From NCBI GenBank assembly GCA_023398495.1, contig JAEWSG010000033.1:1-45515 (forward strand): DNA of 45,515 nucleotides, written 5' to 3'. Positions 1 to 8,728 of this stretch are shown here, one piece after another. The first letter of the stretch is position 1. Every line of letters begins with the position of its first letter. The translations under genes and the position numbers were made by a program. The DNA comes from Bacillota bacterium. GTDB lineage: Bacteria > Bacillota > Clostridia > Acetivibrionales > Acetivibrionaceae. The notes beneath the pieces were generated by a model. It worked only from the letters and a program-made list of their open reading frames with translations, was not told the DNA's origin and did no database searches.

Positions 1-1
1 T

Positions 2-133
2 ATAATAGAGCTTCTAAGAAAAATTCTCAATGAGAATCCCATTATCAGTGAAGAAATCGCTCATCAAATTATGGATTCGTTCATACTTGCTCTCCCTACA
101 GTTTGGAAGCAAAAACTAAAGTTAAGCACTTGA
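2..133 (+). CDS. C-terminal fragment of an unidentified protein, cut by the window edge
   Basis: An open frame runs from the window edge for 43 codons to a TGA. The peptide begins IIELLRKILNENP and ends VWKQKLKLST, which has a plausible amphipathic, protein-like composition. No motif identifies the family. Its end overlaps by about 12 bp the end of the convergent membrane-protein gene that follows. It may be the true tail of a gene lying to the left, or a chance frame in AT-rich DNA, since 43 codons is short. Confidence 0.4.
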   Translation: MIELLRKILNENPIISEEIAHQIMDSFILALPTVWKQKLKLST

Positions 134-607
134 AGGTATTAATTTATCAATGTTCAGTCCAGCTTTTAGGCTGGGAAAGTTGAGTAAATAAGGTATGCTT
201 GTCATTAATACTGTACCAATATAATATCCCTTTTTAGATATAAGCAGTTCATTAATTCCTTCTATTATAGGCGTAAATGGTGCAATAAAGTAAAATATAG
301 AGAACATCAATATAGCCATAATTGTACCCATTAATCTAACCCCAAAAAACGGCAAAACAAACACAACTATTGGTGTGAAAACTACTCCCCAAAGTATACC
401 TTTCTTTCGTAAGTATCCAGCAATTATACAAGTGCTTATTAATAGCACACAAAATAATATTGAGAATAATAAGTTATCAGGTGTTACTTTTCCACTAACA
501 CCTGCGGGATTATAGTTTATTCCACTATAACTTATAAATAGTATACTAATTATTATATTTATGATAAAAAAAATACTTGCTTGTATAATATTACTTGCAA
601 TTTTCAT
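122..607 (-). CDS. Small multi-pass membrane protein of unknown function
   Basis: The 161-residue product is strongly hydrophobic, with about four membrane segments (roughly residues 8-26, 45-65, 72-90 and 92-112) and a shorter hydrophobic stretch near 130-142. There are charged RKK and SKK turns between segments. No cleavable signal or catalytic motif is visible, and I do not recognise the family. The start is supported by a GGGGG run about 7 nt upstream of the ATG. It stands alone: the next gene to the right on the same strand starts more than 2.7 kb away, and 438 bp of non-coding DNA lie before it. Confidence 0.6.
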   Translation of the reverse strand: MKIASNIIQASIFFIINIIISILFISYSGINYNPAGVSGKVTPDNLLFSILFCVLLISTCIIAGYLRKKGILWGVVFTPIVVFVLPFFGVRLMGTIMAILMFSIFYFIAPFTPIIEGINELLISKKGYYIGTVLMTSIPYLLNFPSLKAGLNIDKLIPSSA

Positions 608-1045
608 AACCTAACCCCCAACTTTAGTATAATTTATATATCATTAAATCTAATTGAAAAGATTCAACATATTATCTCATATCTTAATATTTCAATTTGA
701 CAACTGACTTCAAAGCCTTGCCCAAGCAAAACTCCGTCATGGATAGCGGAGAAATCGAGATATGTCGGAGATACTTGCTATTAGTGAAATACTTCGCAAT
801 ATGTGTAAATTGACACACATTAGCGAAATAAATTCCATATATGCAACTATAATTTTAAGTTTCTTATTTACATTATCATAGATACTTTGTTTTTACCCAA
901 ACACAATTTTATCATATTTCCAATTAAATTTAATAAATTTGTACAAAAAAGCAAATTACACTTATAACTGATTTTATTGTCAAATAACATAATTGCTTGA
1001 CCTGAGCATTAAAATCAGTAGCCAAAAAATCCAAAGCGTATTCCT
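608..1045. other. 438-bp intergenic region with two inverted repeats
   Basis: No gene is supported here. Two hairpins are visible. One has CTCCG/CGGAG arms around 732-751. The other pairs the stretch at 793-806 with 813-827 (TTCGCAATATGTGT against ACACACATTAGCGAA, one bulge). The second could act as a terminator-like or processing structure, but it has no T-run on either side. The rest is AT-rich and featureless. Confidence 0.4.
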
Positions 1046-3397
1046 TTAATTCTCCATCCAGAATTCTGTTACATGCTTGACTATGTCATTAGCATTTACC
1101 ACCCTTACATAAGGGAACCATTCCTTTGGAAATAAATTGAGATAGCTCCTGTTGGTAAACCTCTCATCTATCAGCAGAATAACACCCTTATCAGCCTCCG
1201 ACCTTATAACCCTGCCAGCAGCCTGCATTACCTTGTTCATTCCGGGAAACATATAGGCATACTCAAATCCCTGACCTTTTTTCTCATGAAAGTAATCTCT
1301 GATAATTTCTCTTTCGACGCATACCTGAGGTAAACCGACACCGACAATAACAGTACCTATCAATCTGTCACTCTTTAGATCTATCCCCTCCGAAAAAATT
1401 CCTCCCATAACGCAAAATCCAATGGTAGTTTCAGGCGGCTCCGGGATAAACAGCTCTAAAAATTCCTCCCTCTCCTCTTCGGTCATGGAAGTTGACTGAA
1501 CATGAACCTTAACCTCTGGATATTCACTTCGGAAAATATCATAAACGGTATTCATATATTGATATGAAGGAAAGAAAACGAGATAATTTCCACATTTACA
1601 ATAAGTTGTATTCCTTATTGCTTCAACTATTTCCTTATAACTTTTCTCCCTGTTTATATACCTCGTTGAAATTTTATCTGCCACCATAAGTTTTCTGTTA
1701 TCAACACTGAAAGGCGATTCAATACTCATTGTATAGTCCTCAACACCACCCCCTAATATGCCTCTGTAATACTCAAGCGGGATGAGTGTAGCAGAAAAGA
1801 AAGCGGCACTCTTTCCCTTTTTTAAGGCTTCGCTCAAAAGGTATGAAGGGTCCAGGCAGAATAATTTTATTGTGACGTCGTCATTCTGCTTTTCTACGTA
1901 GGTAACATACCTTTCGTCATAGAGTTCACAAATCTTAATAAATATAAGTGCATTAAAATAAAGCTCTAAAAGCTCATCACCCATTTTGGTGTTTTCATTT
2001 TTTGCAAGATGCTCCTCACACTCACTGACAAACTTTCTCAATATGGAATAAATCTCTTTATCGCCTTCGGTGCTCATATAGAAACCTTTATCATTACAGA
2101 GTTTTTTCTTATTGAGCATAAAGGTATTTAATTTGCCGAGGACTATAGATATTTTAGGACTCACATCCTTCATTTTCTTCTTCATCTCAAGGACAGGTTT
2201 CTTATAGATCTCTGCAGAGTACATCTCTCTGGCTCGGTCTATTAGATTGTGAGCTTCATCAACTAAAAAAGTGAAGTCCCCGCCCTTTTCTGTGAAAAAT
2301 CTTTTCAGATATACTCTCGGGTCAAAAACATAGTTATAATCACAGATGACAGCATCTGACCAAAGGGTAAGATCCAGTGAATACTCAAAAGGACAGACCC
2401 TGTGCTTCTTGGAATACAGTTCTATGGTTTCCCTTTTCAGTTCATCAGCATTAATCAGTATATCCATAATTGCATCGTTAATCCTGTCAAAGTGTCCTTT
2501 TGCGAATTCACAATCTATGGGGTTACAGCTTGACTTCTCTTTTATACATATTTTTTCTTTTGCAGTTAGTGTAACTGCTTTAAATTTAAGACCCTTTGCC
2601 CTCATTATCGAAAAAGCTTCCTCTGCCACGCTTCTTGTAATAGTTTTTGCAGTCAGATAGAATATTTTTGAAGTATTCCCTTCACCTATTGCCTTTATAG
2701 CTGGAAAGAGAGTTGAAATAGTCTTTCCTGTCCCAGTTGGAGCTTTCACAAATATATTTTTACCGGAGGTTATTGTCTTGTAAACAGCAACTGCAAGCTC
2801 CCGCTGGCCCTTTCTATATACTTCAAAAGGAAATCTCATATTCTTGATTGACATATCTCTGTCCGACTGCCAATGGTATAAAAGTTTGGCCCAATTATAG
2901 TAGCTATGAATCAGTTCTTCAAAAAACTCTTTCAATTGGGATATATTAAAAGGCTTAATTAAGTATTTAATTTCTTCAGTATCCAAATGGCAATAGGTAA
3001 GTCTGACATTGATTTGCTCAATACTGTTCAGGCTTGCGTATATATATGCATAACACTTTGCCTGTGCCCAATGCACTTCGCTGTAATTTTCATCAATGGC
3101 CTCAAGCGGTGTCAAGGTACTCTTTATTTCATCAACCATAACATCACTATTGCCCTCAATAATTCCGTCAGCCCGCCCCTCAACAGACAATATAAATTCT
3201 TCGTATTCAACATTATATTTTAATGTAACTTCCGGTCTGTAATCTTCTTTCTGAGCCTTTTGAATCTTTTTGTGAATTCTGGTTCCCTCCACAGCTCTAT
3301 TGACCCGAAAGAAGCTACTATCAATGTCACCTGACCTAAGAAGAAATTCCACCAGATTGCGGACAGATACTTTTATTTCTTTTTTATCCATATTCAT
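1046..3397 (-). CDS. Rad3/XPD-type (DinG-like) DNA helicase with N-terminal Cas4-like nuclease domain
   Basis: This is a predicted superfamily 2 DNA helicase of the XPD/Rad3/DinG group, acting on cytosolic DNA in repair or replication-fork clearing. Residues 1-150 look like a PD-(D/E)XK nuclease of the Cas4/RecB type: GRADG near 74, DEIKST at 89-94, and the QAKCYAY motif at 112-118. The helicase follows, with Walker A (APTGTGKT, 219-226), a DEAH box (380-383), and motif VI QAAGRVIR (725-732). Four cysteines at 284, 291, 296 and 335 sit where XPD-family enzymes hold an Fe-S cluster. At 783 residues it is full length for the nuclease-helicase architecture. A second ATG lies two codons in. The family is secure; the exact substrate is unknown. 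Confidence 0.88.
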   Translation of the reverse strand: MNMDKKEIKVSVRNLVEFLLRSGDIDSSFFRVNRAVEGTRIHKKIQKAQKEDYRPEVTLKYNVEYEEFILSVEGRADGIIEGNSDVMVDEIKSTLTPLEAIDENYSEVHWAQAKCYAYIYASLNSIEQINVRLTYCHLDTEEIKYLIKPFNISQLKEFFEELIHSYYNWAKLLYHWQSDRDMSIKNMRFPFEVYRKGQRELAVAVYKTITSGKNIFVKAPTGTGKTISTLFPAIKAIGEGNTSKIFYLTAKTITRSVAEEAFSIMRAKGLKFKAVTLTAKEKICIKEKSSCNPIDCEFAKGHFDRINDAIMDILINADELKRETIELYSKKHRVCPFEYSLDLTLWSDAVICDYNYVFDPRVYLKRFFTEKGGDFTFLVDEAHNLIDRAREMYSAEIYKKPVLEMKKKMKDVSPKISIVLGKLNTFMLNKKKLCNDKGFYMSTEGDKEIYSILRKFVSECEEHLAKNENTKMGDELLELYFNALIFIKICELYDERYVTYVEKQNDDVTIKLFCLDPSYLLSEALKKGKSAAFFSATLIPLEYYRGILGGGVEDYTMSIESPFSVDNRKLMVADKISTRYINREKSYKEIVEAIRNTTYCKCGNYLVFFPSYQYMNTVYDIFRSEYPEVKVHVQSTSMTEEEREEFLELFIPEPPETTIGFCVMGGIFSEGIDLKSDRLIGTVIVGVGLPQVCVEREIIRDYFHEKKGQGFEYAYMFPGMNKVMQAAGRVIRSEADKGVILLIDERFTNRSYLNLFPKEWFPYVRVVNANDIVKHVTEFWMEN

Positions 3398-3481
3398 AAA
3401 TACTCAACCTTTTATCAATTGACTGTACTCATATTATAACGCAAATACTACTATAATCAAATTAAGTCCATACATTATGGT

Positions 3482-3517
3482 GTATATTTTTCTTCACATT
3501 TATTAAATGCACCCTAA
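3482..3517 (-). repeat. Dispersed short repeat, copy 1 (GGTGCATTTAATAAA type)
   Basis: Read on the minus strand it contains GGTGCATTTAATAAA followed by TGTGAAGAAAAATATA. Near-identical sequence occurs at 10221-10264 and 38875-38906 in this window. All copies are intergenic. This one lies 85-120 bp upstream of the helicase start, in the same orientation as that gene. Function is unknown. Confidence 0.6.
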
Positions 3518-3748
3518 TATAATCGTATAAGTTTACATCAAAACAAAATTATTATATAATTATTATAGGAGCTAACCGATTCAATACTCTATCTATTCTT
3601 CTTTACAGCAAACTTCACATACAAATAAATATAAATAGCACTATGTGGCAATTATTGTGGCATTTTGAATTGCTTATTTGATGTCGGTCTATTTCACTTA
3701 AGCTAAACTCTTCAAAAAATGCCAATTGCAGATTTTAATTAGCCTGAT

Positions 3749-3775
3749 ACTGTATAGAGTATTTTCATATACAGT
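3749..3775 (+). promoter_or_regulatory. 8-bp inverted repeat in the leader of the first GH9 gene
   Basis: Arms ACTGTATA (3749-3756) and TATACAGT (3768-3775) are perfect complements around an 11-nt spacer. They lie about 32 bp upstream of the cellulase ATG. This could be a repressor operator or a leader hairpin, and the sequence alone cannot decide. The ribosome binding site AGAAAGGA follows at about 3792-3799. Confidence 0.35.
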
Positions 3776-3807
3776 GTTAAATAAATTTATAGAAAGGAAA
3801 CTAAAAC

Positions 3808-6030
3808 ATGAAAAAACTTATCAGCGCATTTATAATCGCTGCAGTTCTGTCAACTCTTCTTGTGTCACCGGCAACTGTATCAGCAGCAGGTTATAACTAT
3901 GGAGAAGCACTCCAGAAAGCAATAATGTTTTATGAATTTCAGATGGCTGGAGAACTTCCTGACAATATTCGTACCAATTGGCGCGGCGATGCCTGTGTCA
4001 AAGACGGTTCCGATGTAGGCCTCGATCTCACAGGTGGTTGGTTTGACGCAGGAGATCATGTCAAATTCAATCTTCCTATGGCTTACACAGCTGCAATGCT
4101 TTCATGGCAGGTAATTGAGTATAAAGATGCCTTTGAAAAAAGCGGTCAGCTTCCATACGTTTTGGATCAGATCAAATGGACAACAGACTACTTGATTAAA
4201 TGCCATCCTGAAAAAAATGTTTACTATTACCAGGTTGGTAACGGTGATGCAGACCACAGATGGTGGGTACCTGCCGAATGTATAGACATGCAGGCACCAA
4301 GGCCTTCATACAAAGTAACTACTGCTGCACCAGGTTCAACTGTATGTGCAGAAACTGCAGCTGCACTCGCAGCAGCAGCCGTTGTGTTTAAAGACACAAA
4401 TCCGGATTATGCAGAATTATGCATAAAGCATGCAGAAGAACTCTATGATTTTGCTGAAACAAGCAAGAGTGATGCTGGCTATAAAGAAGCAGAAAACTTC
4501 TATAAATCTTGGAGCGGGTGGTATGACGAGCTTTCATGGGCTGGTGCATTCCTCTATATGGCAACTGGAAACCAAACCTATCTTAATAAAGCTGAAACTT
4601 ACGTTGCTGAGTGGGGCCTGGAAGAACGTACAACCTATATCGCTTATAAATGGGCACATTGTTGGGATGATGTTCACTTAGGTGCAGCACTTCTATTGGC
4701 AAAACTTACTGATAAGGATTTATATAAGCAAACTATTGAAAGACATCTTGATTATTGGTCAGTAGGCTTTGAAGGAGCAAAGATCACTTACAGCCCGAAA
4801 GGTCTTGCACATCTTACTGCATGGGGACCATTAAGATATGCAACAACTACTGCTTTTCTTGCAGCTTTGTATTCAGACTACGAAGGCTGTTCATCTGCTA
4901 AAAAGGAAACATATATGAATTTTGCAAAGCAACAGGTAGATTACTGTCTCGGAAGTTCAGGAATGAGCTACCTGATAGGTTACGGAGCTAAATATCCTGA
5001 GCATCCACACCACAGAACTGCTCAAAGTTCATGGTGCGATAGTATGTCGGTTCCTAATTATCACAGACACACGTTGGTCGGTGCTCTTGTGGGAGGCCCT
5101 GGTTCTGATGACTCATACAGTGACCTGGTATCCGACTACGTAATGAATGAAGTTGCATGTGACTACAATGCAGGTTTTATTGGAGTACTTGCAAAATTAT
5201 ATAACAAGTATGGTGGAAACCCTATTGCGAACCTTACAGCAATAGAAGAACCAACTAATGAAGAAATCTATGTTCAGGCAAAAGTAACAGGTGCAGATAA
5301 AACTCAGGTAACTGCAAAGGTATTTAATAAATCAGGGTGGCCTGCAAGAAATATTAACACTCTTTCCTTCAGATATTTCTTAGATCTTTCGGAATATGTA
5401 TCTGCTGGAAATGATCCTCAACAGATAACAGTAGGTTCTCACTATTCCGCTGCTACTTCAATAAAAATATCCAAACCTGTTGTTTATGATGCAGCAAAGA
5501 AAATTTACTATGTTGAAGTTGACTTGACAGGAACCAACATTTACCCAGGAAGCAACTCTGACCATCAGAAGGAAGTCCAATTGTACATCCAGCCACCAGC
5601 AGGTGCACCATGGGATAATACAAACGACTGGTCATACATAGGTGCTATGGAAGATAGTGATGTTGTACCTAATATACCTGTTTATGAAGCCGGTAAATTT
5701 ATATTCGGTGTTGAGCCAGATGGAAGCACACCAAACCCAAGTGCTACTACTAAACCAGCTACACCAACTCCGGTTGTCACTCCAACAAATAAAATCAGCC
5801 CAACCCCTACAACTTCTATAATTATTGGAGATGCGGATTTATCAGGCTCATTTAATTCCATAGATATGGGGATTTTAAGACAATACCTTCTTGGTATGCC
5901 AACCATCCTTAAAACGAACCCCACAGCTGCTATGGCTGCAGATGTTGACGGTAATGGACTTCTTAATTCTATAGACCTGGCATATATGAGACAACGTTTA
6001 TTAGGAATGATAAAAAGTTTTCCTATTTAA
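3808..6030 (+). CDS. Cellulosomal GH9 cellulase: GH9-CBM3c-dockerin I
   Basis: A secreted endo- or processive endoglucanase that cleaves beta-1,4-glucan. Domains in order: Sec signal peptide (1-27), GH9 catalytic domain (28-470), family 3c carbohydrate-binding module (about 485-635), Thr/Pro-rich linker (638-670) and type I dockerin (673-735). The GH9 motif DAGDH supplies Asp80 and Asp83; the general acid is Glu448 in MNEVACDYN. HPHHRTA and NYHRH motifs are present. Both dockerin repeats carry NSID, i.e. Ser-Ile at the cohesin-recognition positions. The GH9-CBM3c pairing is typical of processive endoglucanases. At 740 residues the protein is full length. The start has an AGAAAGGA ribosome binding site. 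It is a single-gene unit ending at a strong bidirectional terminator. Confidence 0.96.
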   Translation: MKKLISAFIIAAVLSTLLVSPATVSAAGYNYGEALQKAIMFYEFQMAGELPDNIRTNWRGDACVKDGSDVGLDLTGGWFDAGDHVKFNLPMAYTAAMLSWQVIEYKDAFEKSGQLPYVLDQIKWTTDYLIKCHPEKNVYYYQVGNGDADHRWWVPAECIDMQAPRPSYKVTTAAPGSTVCAETAAALAAAAVVFKDTNPDYAELCIKHAEELYDFAETSKSDAGYKEAENFYKSWSGWYDELSWAGAFLYMATGNQTYLNKAETYVAEWGLEERTTYIAYKWAHCWDDVHLGAALLLAKLTDKDLYKQTIERHLDYWSVGFEGAKITYSPKGLAHLTAWGPLRYATTTAFLAALYSDYEGCSSAKKETYMNFAKQQVDYCLGSSGMSYLIGYGAKYPEHPHHRTAQSSWCDSMSVPNYHRHTLVGALVGGPGSDDSYSDLVSDYVMNEVACDYNAGFIGVLAKLYNKYGGNPIANLTAIEEPTNEEIYVQAKVTGADKTQVTAKVFNKSGWPARNINTLSFRYFLDLSEYVSAGNDPQQITVGSHYSAATSIKISKPVVYDAAKKIYYVEVDLTGTNIYPGSNSDHQKEVQLYIQPPAGAPWDNTNDWSYIGAMEDSDVVPNIPVYEAGKFIFGVEPDGSTPNPSATTKPATPTPVVTPTNKISPTPTTSIIIGDADLSGSFNSIDMGILRQYLLGMPTILKTNPTAAMAADVDGNGLLNSIDLAYMRQRLLGMIKSFPI

Positions 6031-6065
6031 GACTTAGAAAACTAAGTAATTAGCGAAATATGAAA

Positions 6066-6114
6066 TACAAATAAGAATCGAGGGGACAATGTGTTCCCTC
6101 GATTCTTATTTGTA
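6066..6114. terminator. Bidirectional terminator between GH9 and cadA
   Basis: A perfect 19-bp stem (6066-6084 with 6096-6114) encloses an 11-nt loop. The GC-rich part of the stem is TCGAGGG. The outer AT pairs give T-rich tails on both strands. It lies between the convergent ends of the GH9 gene and the metal ATPase gene and can serve both. Confidence 0.85.
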
Positions 6115-6127
6115 CTCTTAAGTACAA

Positions 6128-8245
6128 TTACTCTTTTTTGCCAGCATTCATTGCACGCATGGAGTTTAATACTGCCAAAAGTGCCACTCCAACATCTGCA
6201 AACACTGCTTCCCACATTGTTGCTATTCCTGCTCCTCCAAGCAGCAGAACCAATGCTTTTACAACGAATGCAAAAATTATGTTCTGCCATACTATATTAC
6301 GGGTTCTTCTTGCAATCCTGATAGCAGTTATAAGCTTTGACGGCTCATCAGTCAGCAAAACAATATCTGCCGCTTCTATTGCCGCATCCGATCCTAACGC
6401 CCCCATCGCAACCCCTACATCTGCTCTTGCAATGACAGGTGCATCATTTATTCCATCTCCTACATATAGTATATTACCTTTGGTCAGCTTGTTTTTATAA
6501 AGGCCTTCAAACCTTTCAACCTTCTGGTCAGGAAGAAGCTCTGAATATACTCCGTCCAATCCCAGTTCCCTTGCAATTTTTGTTCCTGTCACACTATTAT
6601 CTCCTGTAAGCATAATAGTTCTTCTTACTCCCATTTCCTTAAGTGATTTTACTGTCGCCGAAGCGTCTTCCTTTATTTCATCCGAAATCACAATGTACCC
6701 TGCATACTTACGATTAACAGCAACATATATTGTAGTTCCTATGTCATCGGCTTTAGTCCATTCTATACTCTCCCTATCCATCAACTTTGCATTTCCAACC
6801 AATATTTCTTTCCCTTCTGCATTCACCTTCAGACCATAACCGGGAATTTCCAAATATTTTTCAATTCCCGATTTATCAATTTCAGTTTGATATGCATTCA
6901 GTACAGATAATGCAATTGGATGATTTGAAAAGCTTTCTGCATAGGCTGCAAACTTTAATAGTTCATTCCTTGAAAAGCCTTCTTGAGGTTTAACTTCTGT
7001 TACTTTAAATACACCTTTTGTCAAAGTACCCGTTTTATCAAACACCACAGTATCAATACTATTTAGTGCTTCCAAGAAATTTCCACCCTTAATCAGAATG
7101 CCGCTTTTTGATGCACCACCTATTCCTCCAAAGAACCCTAAAGGAATAGATATAACCAGTGCACACGGACATGAGACCACAAGAAATACAAGAGCCCTGT
7201 TAACCCATTGTGAGAAGGAAGCACCGCTTATCACCAACGGTGGAATCACTGCCAGTAATGCTGCAATTATAACGACAGCAGGCGTATAGTACCTTGCAAA
7301 CTTGGTAATGAAGTTTTCTGTTGCGGCCTTTTTACTACCGGCGTTTTCCACCAGATTAAGAATTCTTGAAACAGTGGACTGTCCAAATTCCTTTGTTACC
7401 TCAATTGTTAGCAAACCATTCTTGTTTATGACGCCCGATAACACTTCACTTCCCGGCTCAACTTCAACTGGTAAAGACTCCCCTGTCAAGGCTGAAGCAT
7501 CTATTACAGATTTTCCATCTATGACTTTACCGTCTAAAGGAACCTTTTCCCCCGGCTTAACCACTATCAAATTACCTGTGTGCACTTCCTCAGGTGACAC
7601 CTTTTTAATATTGCCGTCAGCCTTCAGGTTGGCATAATCAGGTCTTATATCAAACAATGCCTTTATAGAGTTCCTGGAACGGTTTACAGCCATATTCTGA
7701 AACATTTCGCCTATCTGATAAAACAACATGACCGCTACGCCTTCGGGATACTCTCCGATAGCAAAAGCTCCGAAGGTTGCAATACTCATTAAAAAGTTTT
7801 CATCAAAAACCTGTCCCCTGACTAAATTTCTATATGCTTTACCAATTACATCGATCCCAAAAATCAAATAGCTTGCAACAAATAAAACAAGCTCAACCCA
7901 GAATGGAAAACTAAATATCAGTGCCAAAATAAACAAAACTGTTCCTGCTGCAAACCTAATCACCATTTTCCTATTCAACTCTAATCCAAGCATATTGGAA
8001 GCTCTTCTTCCATCTGCCGGTTCAACAACATTTATATCTACCTCGATATTCTTTGCGATCTTTGCCACTGCTATTGATATTTCACCTAAAAGACCCTCGT
8101 TTTCAACCTCTATTGTAAGTTTGCCCGATACAAAATCGACTACTGCATTTTTTACTCCCTTTATTTTGCTTACTTCATTTTCTATTTTGGAAGCACAATT
8201 TGCACAATCGAGCCCATCTAATATCAATTCCTTTTTATTATCCAT
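6128..8245 (-). CDS. cadA: Heavy-metal P1B-type ATPase (Cd/Zn/Pb efflux), CadA-like
   Basis: An ATP-driven exporter of divalent soft metals across the cytoplasmic membrane. The N-terminal heavy-metal-associated domain has GLDCANC (Cys14, Cys17). Membrane segments flank the TGES actuator motif (about 254-257). The transport-site motif is CPC (359-361), which with the CadC-type regulator next door points to Cd/Zn/Pb rather than Cu. Phosphorylated Asp403 lies in DKTGT, an HP motif in SNHPIA, and the hinge in GDGINDAP. At 705 residues it is a normal length. The ATG has an AAGGGG ribosome binding site. It starts 26 bp after the upstream regulator gene and is co-transcribed with it. Confidence 0.93.
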   Translation of the reverse strand: MDNKKELILDGLDCANCASKIENEVSKIKGVKNAVVDFVSGKLTIEVENEGLLGEISIAVAKIAKNIEVDINVVEPADGRRASNMLGLELNRKMVIRFAAGTVLFILALIFSFPFWVELVLFVASYLIFGIDVIGKAYRNLVRGQVFDENFLMSIATFGAFAIGEYPEGVAVMLFYQIGEMFQNMAVNRSRNSIKALFDIRPDYANLKADGNIKKVSPEEVHTGNLIVVKPGEKVPLDGKVIDGKSVIDASALTGESLPVEVEPGSEVLSGVINKNGLLTIEVTKEFGQSTVSRILNLVENAGSKKAATENFITKFARYYTPAVVIIAALLAVIPPLVISGASFSQWVNRALVFLVVSCPCALVISIPLGFFGGIGGASKSGILIKGGNFLEALNSIDTVVFDKTGTLTKGVFKVTEVKPQEGFSRNELLKFAAYAESFSNHPIALSVLNAYQTEIDKSGIEKYLEIPGYGLKVNAEGKEILVGNAKLMDRESIEWTKADDIGTTIYVAVNRKYAGYIVISDEIKEDASATVKSLKEMGVRRTIMLTGDNSVTGTKIARELGLDGVYSELLPDQKVERFEGLYKNKLTKGNILYVGDGINDAPVIARADVGVAMGALGSDAAIEAADIVLLTDEPSKLITAIRIARRTRNIVWQNIIFAFVVKALVLLLGGAGIATMWEAVFADVGVALLAVLNSMRAMNAGKKE

Positions 8246-8271
8246 AATAACCCCTTCTTTCGCATCTCCAT

Positions 8272-8634
8272 TTACTCTTCGTTAATATGTGCCAATCCTA
8301 TATTGAATATATCTTTAATATGCTCATCATCTAATGAGTAGTATACTATTTTCCCTTCCCTCCTGTATTTTACAAGCCTCGCCTGCTTTAGAACTCTTAG
8401 TTGATGGGAAATGGCCGATTGCGTCATATTGAGAAGATGTGCAATATCACATACACACATTTCAGCCTCAAACAGTGCACAGATTATTTTTATTCTCGTA
8501 GAGTCTCCAAAAACTTTAAAAAGCTCAGCAATACTATAAAGGTTTTTCTCCGAAGGCATATTAGACCTTACGCTATTGATAATATCCTGATGCATGGTAG
8601 TACAATCACATTTTAACACATCTTTATTTTTCAT
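8272..8634 (-). CDS. cadC: ArsR/SmtB-family metal-sensing repressor, CadC-like
   Basis: A winged-helix repressor expected to bind the operator just upstream and release it when Cd, Pb or Zn binds. The recognition helix region is MTQSAISHQLRVLKQ. Two metal sites are visible. The first is the CadC-type alpha3N site, with an N-terminal CDC pair and MCVCD. The second is a complete SmtB-type alpha5 site, D-x-H-x10-H-x2-E, near the C-terminus. An ATG at 8640 gives two more residues, but the AAAGGAG site lies only 1 nt before it and 7 nt before the ATG at 8634, so 8634 is preferred. It leads the operon with the CadA-like ATPase. Confidence 0.92.
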   Translation of the reverse strand: MKNKDVLKCDCTTMHQDIINSVRSNMPSEKNLYSIAELFKVFGDSTRIKIICALFEAEMCVCDIAHLLNMTQSAISHQLRVLKQARLVKYRREGKIVYYSLDDEHIKDIFNIGLAHINEE

Positions 8635-8653
8635 ATGCATTCTCCTTTAATTT

Positions 8654-8723
8654 AACATGCACACTTGAGCATTCATTCATATGTTATATTACGATTATAG
8701 ACCTCTTCATCAATATATGTCAA
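8654..8723 (-). promoter_or_regulatory. cad operon promoter and CadC/SmtB-type operator
   Basis: On the minus strand, TTGACA (8718-8723) and TATAAT (8694-8699) are separated by 18 bp, a near-consensus vegetative promoter. Just downstream, an imperfect palindrome at 8654-8685 has perfect AACAT/ATGTT ends and an inner TGA/TCA pair, the layout of ArsR/SmtB operators. The ribosome binding site AAAGGAG follows at 8642-8648. A repressor bound here would block the start of transcription. Confidence 0.75.
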
Positions 8724-8728
8724 TATGT

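Larger units (their letters stand above)
3398..3807. other. Divergent intergenic region between helicase and GH9 cellulase
   Basis: This 410-bp gap separates two divergent genes and must hold both promoters. It contains one copy of a dispersed short repeat (3482-3517) and an 8-bp inverted repeat just before the cellulase (3749-3775). The DNA is too AT-rich for a single convincing -10/-35 pair to stand out. Confidence 0.5.

Noticed and set aside
739..813. 24-codon frame beginning MDSGEIEICRR
   Set aside because: No ribosome binding site upstream and it overlaps two inverted repeats; most likely chance.
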